64,000 nt of DNA, from assembly GCF_017491605.1 (NCBI RefSeq), contig NZ_JAFGYY010000002.1, forward strand, positions 62,001 to 126,000, in the 5' to 3' direction. Position numbers and translations under genes: made by a program. Source of the DNA: Pseudomonas sp. 30_B. Its GTDB lineage: Bacteria; Pseudomonadota; Gammaproteobacteria; Pseudomonadales; Pseudomonadaceae. Of this stretch, positions 39,315-47,029 are shown in pieces. Under the pieces are notes generated by a model. It saw nothing but the letters and a program-made list of their open reading frames with translations. It was not told the DNA's origin and made no database searches. How positions within the stretch are numbered: position 1 is the stretch's first letter; every line of letters begins with the position of its first letter.

Positions 39315-40193
39315 ATGGCAAAAGTCGCTTTCATCGGCCTGGGCGTGATGGGGTATCCCATGGCGGGCCATCTGCAGCGCGAGGGGCACGAGGTGTGCGT
39401 GTACAACCGCACGGCATCGCGGGCGGCGCGCTGGGTCGAGCAGTTCGGTGGCACCTCTGCCACGACGCCGCGCGAGGCGGCACAGTGGGCGGAGTTCGTG
39501 ATGTGCTGTGTGGGTAACGACGACGATCTGCGCAGCGTGATGCTGGGCGAGGACGGCGCGCTGGCGGGCATGCAGCCGGGTGCGGTGCTGGTCGATCACA
39601 CCACGGCGTCGGCGCAGGTCGCACGCGAGCTTTCGGTGCTGGCGGCGGAGCGTGAGCTGGGTTTCCTCGATGCGCCGGTGTCCGGCGGCCAGGCCGGGGC
39701 GGAGAACGGCTCGCTGACGGTGATGGTCGGTGGCGATCCGCTGATCTTCAGGCGTGCTGAGTCGGTCATTGCCACCTACGCGCGGATGGTGCGGCTGATG
39801 GGGCCTGTTGGCAGCGGACAGCTGACCAAGATGGTCAACCAGATTTGCGTGGGCGGTCTGCTGCAGGGCTTGTCCGAGGCGCTGCACTTCGCCCGCAGCG
39901 CCGGCCTCGATGGCATGGCCGCCATGGAGGTGATCAGCAAGGGCGCGGCGCAGTCCTGGCAGCTGGAGAATCGTCACCAGAGCATGCTCGAGGGGCGCTT
40001 CGACTTCGGCTTCGCGGTGGATTGGATGCGCAAGGACCTGGGGATGGTGCTGGACGAGGCGCGCCGCAACGGCGCACAGCTGCCGGTGACCGCGCTGGTG
40101 GACCAGTTCTACGCCGAGGTGCTGGCCGCTGGTGGCGGGCGCTGGGATACGTCCAGCCTGATCACCCGTCTCAAGGACGGCTCGCAGGTCTGA
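39315..40193 (+). CDS. NAD(P)-dependent beta-hydroxyacid dehydrogenase (3-hydroxyisobutyrate dehydrogenase family)
   Basis: 292 residues. The Rossmann loop GLGVMG (8-13) begins the cofactor domain, DAPVSGGQAGAENGSLTVMVGG is the family's substrate-binding segment (in part DAPVSGG), and LTKMVNQ carries the catalytic lysine. Members oxidise 3-hydroxyisobutyrate, tartronate semialdehyde or related beta-hydroxy acids. The specific substrate is not clear. AAGGGGTAGAGC precedes the ATG. It converges on the DUF486 gene. Confidence 0.9.
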   Translation: MAKVAFIGLGVMGYPMAGHLQREGHEVCVYNRTASRAARWVEQFGGTSATTPREAAQWAEFVMCCVGNDDDLRSVMLGEDGALAGMQPGAVLVDHTTASAQVARELSVLAAERELGFLDAPVSGGQAGAENGSLTVMVGGDPLIFRRAESVIATYARMVRLMGPVGSGQLTKMVNQICVGGLLQGLSEALHFARSAGLDGMAAMEVISKGAAQSWQLENRHQSMLEGRFDFGFAVDWMRKDLGMVLDEARRNGAQLPVTALVDQFYAEVLAAGGGRWDTSSLITRLKDGSQV

Positions 40194-40236
40194 GCGGGGA
40201 GGGTGCCGCCACAAGGGTGACGGTACCCGTTCGGTC

Positions 40237-40593
40237 TCAGGCGCGGAAGATGAAGTACACGGCGCCGAGCAGGCAGAGCCCGGCCCACAGGTAGTCGAGC
40301 TTCAATGGCTGCTGCATGAAGTACACGCTGAACGGCACGAACACCGCGAGGGTGATCACTTCCTGCATGATCTTCAGCTGACCCACCGAGAGCGACGTGT
40401 AGCCGATGCGGTTAGCGGGTACCTGCAAGAGGTATTCGAACAGCGCGATTCCCCAGCTGACCAGCGCCGCGACTATCCACGGCTTGGTGTTGAGGGTCTT
40501 CAGGTGGCCGTACCAGGCGAAGGTCATGAACAGGTTGGAAAGCACCAGGAGAAAGGCGGTTTGCAGCCAGACCGGCATGGCGAGGAGCTCCAT
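40237..40593 (-). CDS. DMT-superfamily membrane protein (DUF486)
   Basis: 118 residues, four predicted helices: about 10-30, 40-60, 70-92 and 98-116. AWYGHLKTLN near residue 26 and RIGYTSLSVGQLKIMQEV near 62 are the DUF486 signature. The small four-helix plan suggests a dimeric member of the drug/metabolite transporter superfamily. Substrate unknown. Confidence 0.9.
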   Translation of the reverse strand: MELLAMPVWLQTAFLLVLSNLFMTFAWYGHLKTLNTKPWIVAALVSWGIALFEYLLQVPANRIGYTSLSVGQLKIMQEVITLAVFVPFSVYFMQQPLKLDYLWAGLCLLGAVYFIFRA

Positions 40594-40752
40594 CTGAAGG
40601 ATGTGCGAAGCCTAATGGATGCGGGATGAGACAGAAAGGGCTGGCCGTTGGCGGTGCATCCACTGATCCGGCCGGCTTGGCGAGAGGGGCGGCGGGCTAT
40701 ATCCTCGGCGCCCGGTTTCTACCTGCCTCCCCGCCCTAGCGAGAGCCCTCCC

Positions 40753-41007
40753 ATGCAATGCCGTATCGGCTGTGGCGCCTGTTGCATCGCGCCGTCGATT
40801 TCCTCGCCCATTCCCGGAATGCCCGACGGCAAGCCGGCGGGCGTGCGTTGTGTGCAGCTGGACGAGCGCAACCTCTGCAAGCTGTTCGGCGATGCGCGGC
40901 GACCGGCCGTCTGCGCCGCATTCGAGGCCGATGCCGAGGCCTGTGGCCAGAGCGACGAAGAGGCTTTGCATATCCTCACCGAGTGGGAGCGGATCACCGC
41001 GGCCTGA
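40753..41007 (+). CDS. YkgJ-family cysteine-cluster protein
   Basis: 84 residues. The N-terminal CRIGCGACC (C3, C7, C10, C11) and a later [22 protein letters not shown] (in part) give the eight or so cysteines that mark the YkgJ/zinc- or iron-cluster family. It is small, cytoplasmic and of unknown function. I chose ATG 40753, which begins MQCRIGC as usual in the family, over ATG 40648. Single gene, divergent from DUF486. Confidence 0.88.
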   Translation: MQCRIGCGACCIAPSISSPIPGMPDGKPAGVRCVQLDERNLCKLFGDARRPAVCAAFEADAEACGQSDEEALHILTEWERITAA

Positions 41008-41119
41008 GTGACTTGGAGGTCACGATTTTAGGGGCCATACTGAGCCCCGTTCCGCTCAAGACCGCGGATTGCGAAGGGCGCCCGTGCCCGACAAACCAAG
41101 AATAAAGAGAGGTAAGACG

Positions 41120-41728
41120 ATGCGTGGTGTACTGCGTATGACCCTGCTGGCCACTGCCGTGATGGGGCTGACCGGGACCGCGATGGCGGAAGACTGGCAG
41201 CTGGCGAAGGACGAGGATGGCGTCAAGGTCTACCTGAGCAGCGTGCCGGGTTCCAAGTACAAGGCCTACCGTGGCGTCGTCGACATCAAGGCCGACGTGG
41301 CGACCATCAATGCCCTGCAGGAAGACGCCAAGGGTTCCTGCAAGTGGATCCACGCCTGCGGCGAGATGCGTCTGCTCAAGAGCGAAGGCAACGATTCCTG
41401 GACCTACTCGAAGATCGACATGCCGTGGCCCGTGACCGGCCGCGACGTGGTGATCCATGTGACCAGCGAGAAGACCGCCGACGGCGGCATGATCCGTCAC
41501 CTGAAGGCCGAGCCGACCTACATTCCGGAAGAGAAGGGCGAAATTCGCGTGCCGAAGCTGGTCGGCGAATGGAAACTGGTGCCCAAGGGCGCCGGTGTGA
41601 CCGAAGTGACCTACCAGGTGCAGACCGAGCCGGGCGGCAGCATTCCGTCCTGGCTGGCCAACAGCTTCGTGGTGGATGCGCCGATGAACACCCTGAAGGG
41701 CCTGCGCAGCGCCGCCGAGAAGAAGTAA
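41120..41728 (+). CDS. Exported START-domain protein
   Basis: 202 residues: signal peptide to about 24 (LLATAVMGLTGTAMA, then EDW) and a START-type lipid-binding domain (WQLAKDEDGVKVYLSS, SYKAYRGVVDIKAD-like strand, YSKIDMPWPVTGRDVVIH, then a long C-terminal helix ending APMNTLKGLRSAAEKK). It is therefore periplasmic and may carry a lipid or hydrophobic compound. AGAGAGGTAAG precedes ATG 41120. A terminator follows at 41753. Confidence 0.9.
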   Translation: MRGVLRMTLLATAVMGLTGTAMAEDWQLAKDEDGVKVYLSSVPGSKYKAYRGVVDIKADVATINALQEDAKGSCKWIHACGEMRLLKSEGNDSWTYSKIDMPWPVTGRDVVIHVTSEKTADGGMIRHLKAEPTYIPEEKGEIRVPKLVGEWKLVPKGAGVTEVTYQVQTEPGGSIPSWLANSFVVDAPMNTLKGLRSAAEKK

Positions 41729-41752
41729 GCACGGTTCACCCGGATGAAAGAG

Positions 41753-41773
41753 GCCGCCTTCGGGCGGCTTTTT
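41753..41773 (+). terminator. Intrinsic terminator after the START-domain gene
   Basis: GCCGCC / GGCGGC stem over a TTCG tetraloop, followed by TTTTT. Confidence 0.92.
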
Positions 41774-41855
41774 CATTTCCGGCGGGTGCGAGCGCGAACC
41801 GCTGGAGTCCTGCCGTCTGGCTAAGCGTAGGAGCGAACACTGCGGAATGCAGGCA

Positions 41856-41882
41856 CAAAAAAAGCCGCCCGAAGGCGGCCTT
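41856..41882 (-). terminator. Intrinsic terminator of gltA
   Basis: On the minus strand GGCCGCC and GGCGGC close over TTCG, followed by a run of seven T. It lies about 20 bp after the gltA stop codon. Confidence 0.92.
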
Positions 41883-41900
41883 TTCTTTACGCCGTAGCGC

Positions 41901-43187
41901 TTACTTGCGGTCCTTGAGGGACACGAAGTCGCGCTGCGCGCTGCCGGTGTAAAGCTGGCGCGGACGGCCGATCTTGTACGGGCCGGAGAGCATTTCCTGC
42001 CAGTGCGAGATCCAGCCCACGGTACGTGCCAGGGCGAAGATCACGGTGAACATGCTGGTCGGAATGCCGATGGCCTTCAGGATGATGCCGGAGTAGAAGT
42101 CCACGTTCGGATAGAGGTTGCGCTCCACGAAGTAGGGGTCGTGGCGGGCGATTTCTTCCAGCTTCATGGCCAGTTCCAGCTGCGGGTCGTTGATGCCCAG
42201 CTCCTGGAGAACCTCGTCGCAGGTCTGCTTCATGACCTTGGCGCGCGGGTCGAAGTTCTTGTACACGCGGTGGCCGAAGCCCATCAGCTTGAACGGATCG
42301 TTCTTGTCCTTGGCCTTGGCCACGAACTTCTCGATGTTCGATACGTCGCCGATCTCGTCCAGCATGCGCAGTACGGCTTCGTTCGCACCGCCGTGGGCCG
42401 GGCCCCAGAGGGCGGCGATGCCCGAGGCGATACAGGCGAACGGGTTGGCACCCGAGGAGCCCGCCAGGCGCACGGTGGAGGTGGATGCGTTCTGCTCGTG
42501 GTCGGCGTGCAGGATGAAGATGCGGTCCATGGCCTTGGCCAGCACGGGGCTGATCGGCTTGGTTTCGCACGGGGTGTTGAACATCATATGCAGGAAGTTT
42601 TCTGCATAGTTCAGGTCGTTGCGCGGGTACATCATCGGCTCGCCCTTGGAGTACTTGTACACCATGGCGGCGATGGTCGGCATCTTGGCGATCAGACGAT
42701 GCGCCGAGACTTCCCGGTGCTTCGGATTATTGATGTCCAGGGAGTCGTGATAGAAGGCGGAGAGGGCACCGATCACGCCGCACATCACGGCCATCGGGTG
42801 CGCATCACGGCGGAAGCCGTTGAAGAAGGTCTTCAGCTGCTCATGAACCATGGTGTGGTTCTTGATGGTGCCGACGAATTGTTCCTTCTGCTCGGCAGTG
42901 GGCAGTTCGCCCTTGAGCAGCAGGTAGCAGGTTTCCAGGTAGTCGGAGTTCTCGGCGAGCTGCTCGATGGGGTAGCCACGGTGCAGCAGGACACCTTTAT
43001 CACCATCGATGAAGGTGATCTTCGACTCGCAGGAGGCGGTGGACATGAAGCCGGGGTCGAAAGTGAAGTGGCCGGTGGAGGTCAGGCCGCGAACATCGAC
43101 AACGTCGGGACCCAGCGTGCCGGAGAGGACAGGCAGTTCGACGGGGGCTGCGCCCTCGATGATCAACTGCGCTTTTTTGTCAGCCAT
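41901..43187 (-). CDS. gltA: Citrate synthase (type II)
   Basis: 428 residues, the usual length of the hexameric, NADH-sensitive proteobacterial enzyme. It condenses oxaloacetate and acetyl-CoA in the TCA cycle. Signature residues are visible in [14 protein letters not shown] and [15 protein letters not shown], the two catalytic histidines, and the aspartate in [10 protein letters not shown]. An AGGAGG RBS precedes the ATG. A sigma70 promoter lies about 55 bp upstream. It is divergent from sdhCDAB with a 352-bp gap, a conserved arrangement that lets both respond to the same regulators of carbon and iron use. Confidence 0.97.
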   Translation of the reverse strand: MADKKAQLIIEGAAPVELPVLSGTLGPDVVDVRGLTSTGHFTFDPGFMSTASCESKITFIDGDKGVLLHRGYPIEQLAENSDYLETCYLLLKGELPTAEQKEQFVGTIKNHTMVHEQLKTFFNGFRRDAHPMAVMCGVIGALSAFYHDSLDINNPKHREVSAHRLIAKMPTIAAMVYKYSKGEPMMYPRNDLNYAENFLHMMFNTPCETKPISPVLAKAMDRIFILHADHEQNASTSTVRLAGSSGANPFACIASGIAALWGPAHGGANEAVLRMLDEIGDVSNIEKFVAKAKDKNDPFKLMGFGHRVYKNFDPRAKVMKQTCDEVLQELGINDPQLELAMKLEEIARHDPYFVERNLYPNVDFYSGIILKAIGIPTSMFTVIFALARTVGWISHWQEMLSGPYKIGRPRQLYTGSAQRDFVSLKDRK

Positions 43188-43246
43188 GTAGGCCTCCTAT
43201 TTATGCTTGAAATCATCTGTACGACCCCCCACGCAGGGCCCGCACC

Positions 43247-43274
43247 ACTATAGAGAGATAAATCCGAATGTCAA
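43247..43274 (-). promoter_or_regulatory. sigma70 promoter of gltA
   Basis: On the minus strand, TTGACA (43269-43274) is followed after 16 bp by TATAGT (43247-43252). Transcription should start near 43240, about 52 bp before the gltA ATG. Confidence 0.85.
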
Positions 43275-43388
43275 TTTGCACAATCGGCCTCGTTCGGCTC
43301 CTCCAAGCCTCTGTTTTGACGAAAAAAATTGCCTGTTTACGCCTTTTAGGGGGGTGCGGCAATTAGTCCTTAGGTGAAGGTCTTTCCG

Positions 43389-43417
43389 TTGTCATTAGGG
43401 GCCTAACTGTCTATACT
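43389..43417 (+). promoter_or_regulatory. sigma70 promoter of the sdhC operon
   Basis: TTGTCA (43389-43394), 17 bp spacer, TATACT (43412-43417). Transcription should start near 43424, giving a leader of about 115 nt before sdhC. Confidence 0.85.
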
Positions 43418-43513
43418 CGGCGACCAGCCGCCAAGGGCCTTCCGGCCTTGCTTGATTGGTGGTTGTCACTCCCGAAGGTGATGGGTACCTGACAAGTGCA
43501 CCTCCCGACAACT

Positions 43514-43533
43514 AGCCCTGCTCCTAAAGGGCT
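43514..43533 (+). promoter_or_regulatory. Hairpin enclosing the sdhC ribosome binding site
   Basis: AGCCCT (43514-43519) pairs with AGGGCT (43528-43533). The right arm contains the presumed Shine-Dalgarno AAAGGG, seven to ten bases before the GTG start at 43540, so folding would limit sdhC translation. Confidence 0.5.
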
Positions 43534-43539
43534 CTCAGT

Positions 43540-43926
43540 GTGAAAAAAGCCGTGAATAGCAAACGACCTGTAAACCTAGACCTAAGGACCATCAAACTCC
43601 CTGTCACCGCTTACACGTCCATTCTCCACCGCATCTCTGGCGTCATCCTGTTCGTGGGCATTGCCGTGCTGCTGTTCGCACTCGACAAGTCCCTCGCATC
43701 GGAAGAAAGCTTCGAGCAGGTGAAGGCGTGTCTGGCCAGCCCGTTGGCCAAGTTGGTGATCTGGGGCCTGCTGTCTGCGCTGCTGTACCACCTGGTAGCC
43801 GGTGTTCGTCACCTCGTCATGGACGCGGGTGTCGGTGAAACGCTGGAAGGCGGTAAGCGTGGTTCGAAAATCGTCATCGCCATCGCTGTGGTGCTGATCG
43901 TTCTGGCGGGGGTCTGGGTATGGTAA
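43540..43926 (+). CDS. sdhC: Succinate dehydrogenase cytochrome b556 subunit
   Basis: 128 residues with three transmembrane helices (about 32-50, 66-84, 106-127). TAYTSILHRISGVILF carries the conserved heme-ligand histidine (LHRISG). The start is a GTG; MKKAVNSKRPVNLDLR matches the pseudomonad N-terminus, so I kept it over a second in-frame GTG. It anchors complex II and binds ubiquinone. It overlaps sdhD by 7 bp. First gene of sdhCDAB-sucAB-lpdG-sucCD, all on the same strand. Confidence 0.96.
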   Translation: MKKAVNSKRPVNLDLRTIKLPVTAYTSILHRISGVILFVGIAVLLFALDKSLASEESFEQVKACLASPLAKLVIWGLLSALLYHLVAGVRHLVMDAGVGETLEGGKRGSKIVIAIAVVLIVLAGVWVW

Positions 43927-44288
43927 CTAACGTCACTAACTTCTCGCGTTCCGGCCTCTATGACTGGATGGCTCAACGCGTTTCCGCGGTCGTTCTCGCG
44001 GCTTATGTTCTGTTCCTGCTGGGTTACCTGATCTCGCATCCGGGCATCTCGTACGCGGAGTGGCACGGTCTGTTCTCCCACAGCCTGATGAAGATCTTCA
44101 GCCTGTTGACGCTGGTTGCCCTGAGCGTGCACGCATGGGTCGGCATGTGGACCATCACTACCGACTACCTGACTCCGATGGCTCTCGGCAAAGCCGCGAC
44201 CGTCGTGCGTTTCCTCGTCCAGGCGGTATGCGGCATGGCCATGTTCGCATTCTTCGTCTGGGGTGTGCAGATTCTCTGGGGTAACTGA
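43920..44288 (+). CDS. sdhD: Succinate dehydrogenase membrane anchor subunit
   Basis: 122 residues with three helices (about 20-40, 57-76, 92-118). GLYDWMAQRVSAVVLAAY is the N-terminal signature with the quinone-site arginine; HAWVGMWTITTDYL contains the second conserved histidine position. It overlaps sdhC by 7 bp and is followed by sdhA after 3 bp. Membrane component of complex II. Confidence 0.96.
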   Translation: MVTNVTNFSRSGLYDWMAQRVSAVVLAAYVLFLLGYLISHPGISYAEWHGLFSHSLMKIFSLLTLVALSVHAWVGMWTITTDYLTPMALGKAATVVRFLVQAVCGMAMFAFFVWGVQILWGN

Positions 44289-44291
44289 TCC

Positions 44292-46064
44292 ATGGCTAGC
44301 AACCGTACTCTTTCTTTCGACGCCATCATCGTTGGTGGTGGCGGCGCCGGCATGCGTGCCGCGCTGCAACTGGCCCAGGGCGGTCACAAGACTGCCGTGG
44401 TGACCAAGGTCTTCCCGACCCGTTCGCACACCGTATCCGCCCAGGGCGGCATCACCTGCGCCATCGCTTCGGCCGACCCGAACGACGATTGGCGCTGGCA
44501 CATGTACGATACCGTCAAGGGTTCCGACTACATCGGTGACCAGGATGCTATCGAATACATGTGCTCCGTCGGCCCGGAAGCCGTGTTCGAGCTGGAACAC
44601 ATGGGTCTGCCGTTCTCCCGTACCGAGCAGGGCCGCATCTACCAGCGTCCGTTCGGTGGCCAGTCCAAGGACTTCGGCAAGGGCGGCCAGGCTGCCCGTA
44701 CCTGCGCCGCGGCCGACCGTACCGGTCACGCGCTGCTGCACACCCTCTATCAGGCCAACCTGAAGAACGGTACTTCCTTCCTTAATGAGTGGTACGCGGT
44801 CGATCTGGTGAAGAACCAGGACGGTCACGTCGTCGGTATCATCGCCATCTGCATCGAGACCGGCGAAACCGTCTACATCCGCTCCAAGGCCGTGGTACTG
44901 GCCACTGGCGGTGCCGGCCGTATCTACGCCTCCACCACCAACGCCCTGATCAACACCGGCGACGGCGTGGGCATGGCCCTGCGCGCTGGCGTACCGGTGC
45001 AGGACATCGAAATGTGGCAGTTCCACCCGACCGGCATCGCCGGCGCCGGTGTACTGGTCACCGAAGGCTGCCGTGGTGAGGGTGGTTACCTGATCAACGC
45101 CCATGGCGAGCGCTTCATGGAGCGTTACGCTCCGAACGCCAAGGACCTGGCCGGCCGCGACGTGGTCGCCCGTTCCATGGTCAAGGAAGTGATCGCCGGC
45201 AATGGCGTGGGCCCGAACAAGGACCACGTACTGCTGAAGCTCGACCACCTCGGCGAGGAAGTTCTGCACAGCCGCCTGCCCGGCATCTGCGAACTGTCCA
45301 AGACCTTCGCCCACGTCGACCCGGTTGTCGCTCCGATCCCGGTCATCCCGACCTGCCACTACATGATGGGCGGCGTTGCCACCAACATCCATGGCCAGGC
45401 CCTGACCATGGACGCCAACGGCAACGACCAGATCGTCGAAGGTCTGTTCGCGGTCGGTGAAGTGGCCTGCGTATCGGTACACGGCGCCAACCGCCTGGGC
45501 GGCAACTCGCTGCTCGACCTGGTGGTCTTCGGCCGCGCAACCGGCCTGCACCTGGAAAAGGCCCTGAAAGAGGGCATCGAGCACCGCGGCGCCTCCGAGA
45601 GCGACCTGGAAGCCTCGTACAAGCGCCTGAACGGCGTGAACGAGCGCACCAGCGGCGAAGAAGTCGCCCCGCTCAAGCGCGAGCTGCAATCGTGCATGCA
45701 GAACTACTTCGGTGTATTCCGTACCGGCGAATACATGCAGAAGGGCATCGCTCAACTGGCTGAACTGCGCGAGCGTATCGCGAACGTCAAGATCAACGAC
45801 AAGAGCCAGGCTTTCAACACCGCGCGTATCGAAGCGCTGGAACTGCAGAACCTCCTCGAAGTGGCCGAAGCCACCGCGATTGCCGCCGAGCATCGCAAAG
45901 AGTCCCGCGGCGCCCACGCCCGCGAAGACTTCGAGGAGCGCGACGACGAGAACTGGCTGTGCCACACCCTGTACTTCCCGGGTGAGAAGCGCGTTGCCAA
46001 GCGTTCCGTCAACTTCGCGCCGAAGACTGTTCCGGCATTCGAACCCAAGGTTCGTACTTACTAA
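44292..46064 (+). CDS. sdhA: Succinate dehydrogenase flavoprotein subunit
   Basis: 590 residues. The FAD-binding loop [13 protein letters not shown] opens the protein, [14 protein letters not shown] carries the covalent-FAD histidine, and [21 protein letters not shown] (in part HPTGI) and [18 protein letters not shown] (in part) form the substrate and dicarboxylate site. It oxidises succinate to fumarate and passes electrons to SdhB. It follows sdhD by 3 bp. Confidence 0.98.
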   Translation: MASNRTLSFDAIIVGGGGAGMRAALQLAQGGHKTAVVTKVFPTRSHTVSAQGGITCAIASADPNDDWRWHMYDTVKGSDYIGDQDAIEYMCSVGPEAVFELEHMGLPFSRTEQGRIYQRPFGGQSKDFGKGGQAARTCAAADRTGHALLHTLYQANLKNGTSFLNEWYAVDLVKNQDGHVVGIIAICIETGETVYIRSKAVVLATGGAGRIYASTTNALINTGDGVGMALRAGVPVQDIEMWQFHPTGIAGAGVLVTEGCRGEGGYLINAHGERFMERYAPNAKDLAGRDVVARSMVKEVIAGNGVGPNKDHVLLKLDHLGEEVLHSRLPGICELSKTFAHVDPVVAPIPVIPTCHYMMGGVATNIHGQALTMDANGNDQIVEGLFAVGEVACVSVHGANRLGGNSLLDLVVFGRATGLHLEKALKEGIEHRGASESDLEASYKRLNGVNERTSGEEVAPLKRELQSCMQNYFGVFRTGEYMQKGIAQLAELRERIANVKINDKSQAFNTARIEALELQNLLEVAEATAIAAEHRKESRGAHAREDFEERDDENWLCHTLYFPGEKRVAKRSVNFAPKTVPAFEPKVRTY

Positions 46065-46075
46065 GGGTGCCCGCC

Positions 46076-46783
46076 ATGTTGCAAGTGAGTGTTTACCGCT
46101 ACAACCCTGAGAAGGACGCTGCGCCCTACATGCAGGACTTCCAGGTCGATACCGACGGCAAGGACGTGATGGTCCTGGACGTGTTGGCGCTGATCAAGGA
46201 ACAGGACGAGGGTTTCTCCTACCGTCGCTCCTGCCGTGAAGGCGTCTGCGGTTCCGACGGCATGAACATCAACGGCAAGAACGGCCTGGCCTGCATCACT
46301 CCGCTGTCGGCCGCCGGTCTGAAAGGCGGCAAGCTGGTGCTGCGTCCGCTGCCGGGTCTGCCGGTGATCCGTGACCTCGTCGTCGATATGAGCATCTTCT
46401 ACAAGCAATACGAGAAGGTGAAGCCGTTCCTGCAGAACGACACTCCGGCCCCGGCCATCGAGCGTCTGCAGACTCCGGAACAACGCGAGAAGCTGGACGG
46501 TCTGTACGAGTGCATCCTGTGCGCCTGCTGCTCGACCTCCTGCCCGTCGTTCTGGTGGAACCCCGACAAGTTCCTCGGTCCCGCTGCGCTGCTGCAGGCC
46601 TACCGTTTCCTGGCCGACAGCCGCGACACCAAGACCGAAGAGCGTCTGGCTTCGCTGGATGACCCGTTCAGCGTATTCCGCTGCCGCGGGATCATGAACT
46701 GCGTGAACGTCTGCCCGAAGGGTCTGAACCCAACCAAGGCAATCGGCCACGTGCGTAACATGCTGCTGCAAAGCGGCACCTGA
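46076..46783 (+). CDS. sdhB: Succinate dehydrogenase iron-sulfur subunit
   Basis: 235 residues. The [2Fe-2S] motif is SCREGVCGSDGMNINGKNGLAC (CREGVCG visible), and the C-terminal ECILCACCSTSCPSFWW and CRGIMNCVNVCPKGLNP provide the [4Fe-4S] and [3Fe-4S] ligands. ATG 46076 (MLQVSVYRYNP) is the family start; an in-frame GTG nine bases earlier is not preferred. Completes complex II. A 246-bp leader to sucA follows. Confidence 0.97.
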   Translation: MLQVSVYRYNPEKDAAPYMQDFQVDTDGKDVMVLDVLALIKEQDEGFSYRRSCREGVCGSDGMNINGKNGLACITPLSAAGLKGGKLVLRPLPGLPVIRDLVVDMSIFYKQYEKVKPFLQNDTPAPAIERLQTPEQREKLDGLYECILCACCSTSCPSFWWNPDKFLGPAALLQAYRFLADSRDTKTEERLASLDDPFSVFRCRGIMNCVNVCPKGLNPTKAIGHVRNMLLQSGT

Positions 46784-47029
46784 TTCGCGGCCCAGGCCAC
46801 GAGTCATTGCAAGAGCGACACCTGCACCGCCGGGACAATCCGGCGGTGCAGTACTGCGGACCCAAGCCCACAAAGCGGGGGTCCTGACTTGAAAACGTAT
46901 ATATGACCAGCAGGGGCATCCGGGCTGGTACCCGGACTATCTGCGGGAATCGGTGGCTAGAAGTCGCTGTGTATGACTTCAAGCCAAAGGATTTCTCAGG
47001 TGGAGTCCCCTTACCGAGGGTGACCAAGC
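46784..47029 (+). ncRNA. Structured leader before sucA (candidate sucA-II type)
   Basis: 246 bp without a gene. A 12-bp perfect hairpin, CTGCACCGCCGG / CCGGCGGTGCAG over GACAAT, is at 46822-46851. It is followed by TCCGGG/CCCGGA (46919-46936) and GAAGTC/GACTTC (46960-46980) hairpins, and a GAGGGTGACC region before the ATG as ribosome binding site. A conserved structured RNA called sucA-II is known before sucA in Pseudomonas; position and structure here suit it, although I cannot align it. Confidence 0.55.

Larger units (their letters stand above)
43188..43539. promoter_or_regulatory. Divergent gltA-sdhC control region
   Basis: This 352-bp gap holds no gene. It contains one strong sigma70-type promoter on each strand (separate entries), an AT-rich centre, and a sdhC leader of about 115 nt with a ribosome-binding-site hairpin at 43514-43533. 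Confidence 0.8.

Noticed and set aside
43809..45965. 718-codon minus-strand ORF opposite sdhD and sdhA
   Set aside because: Same shadow effect; the amino acid mix (Val, Gly, His, Asp rich) is typical for antisense frames here.
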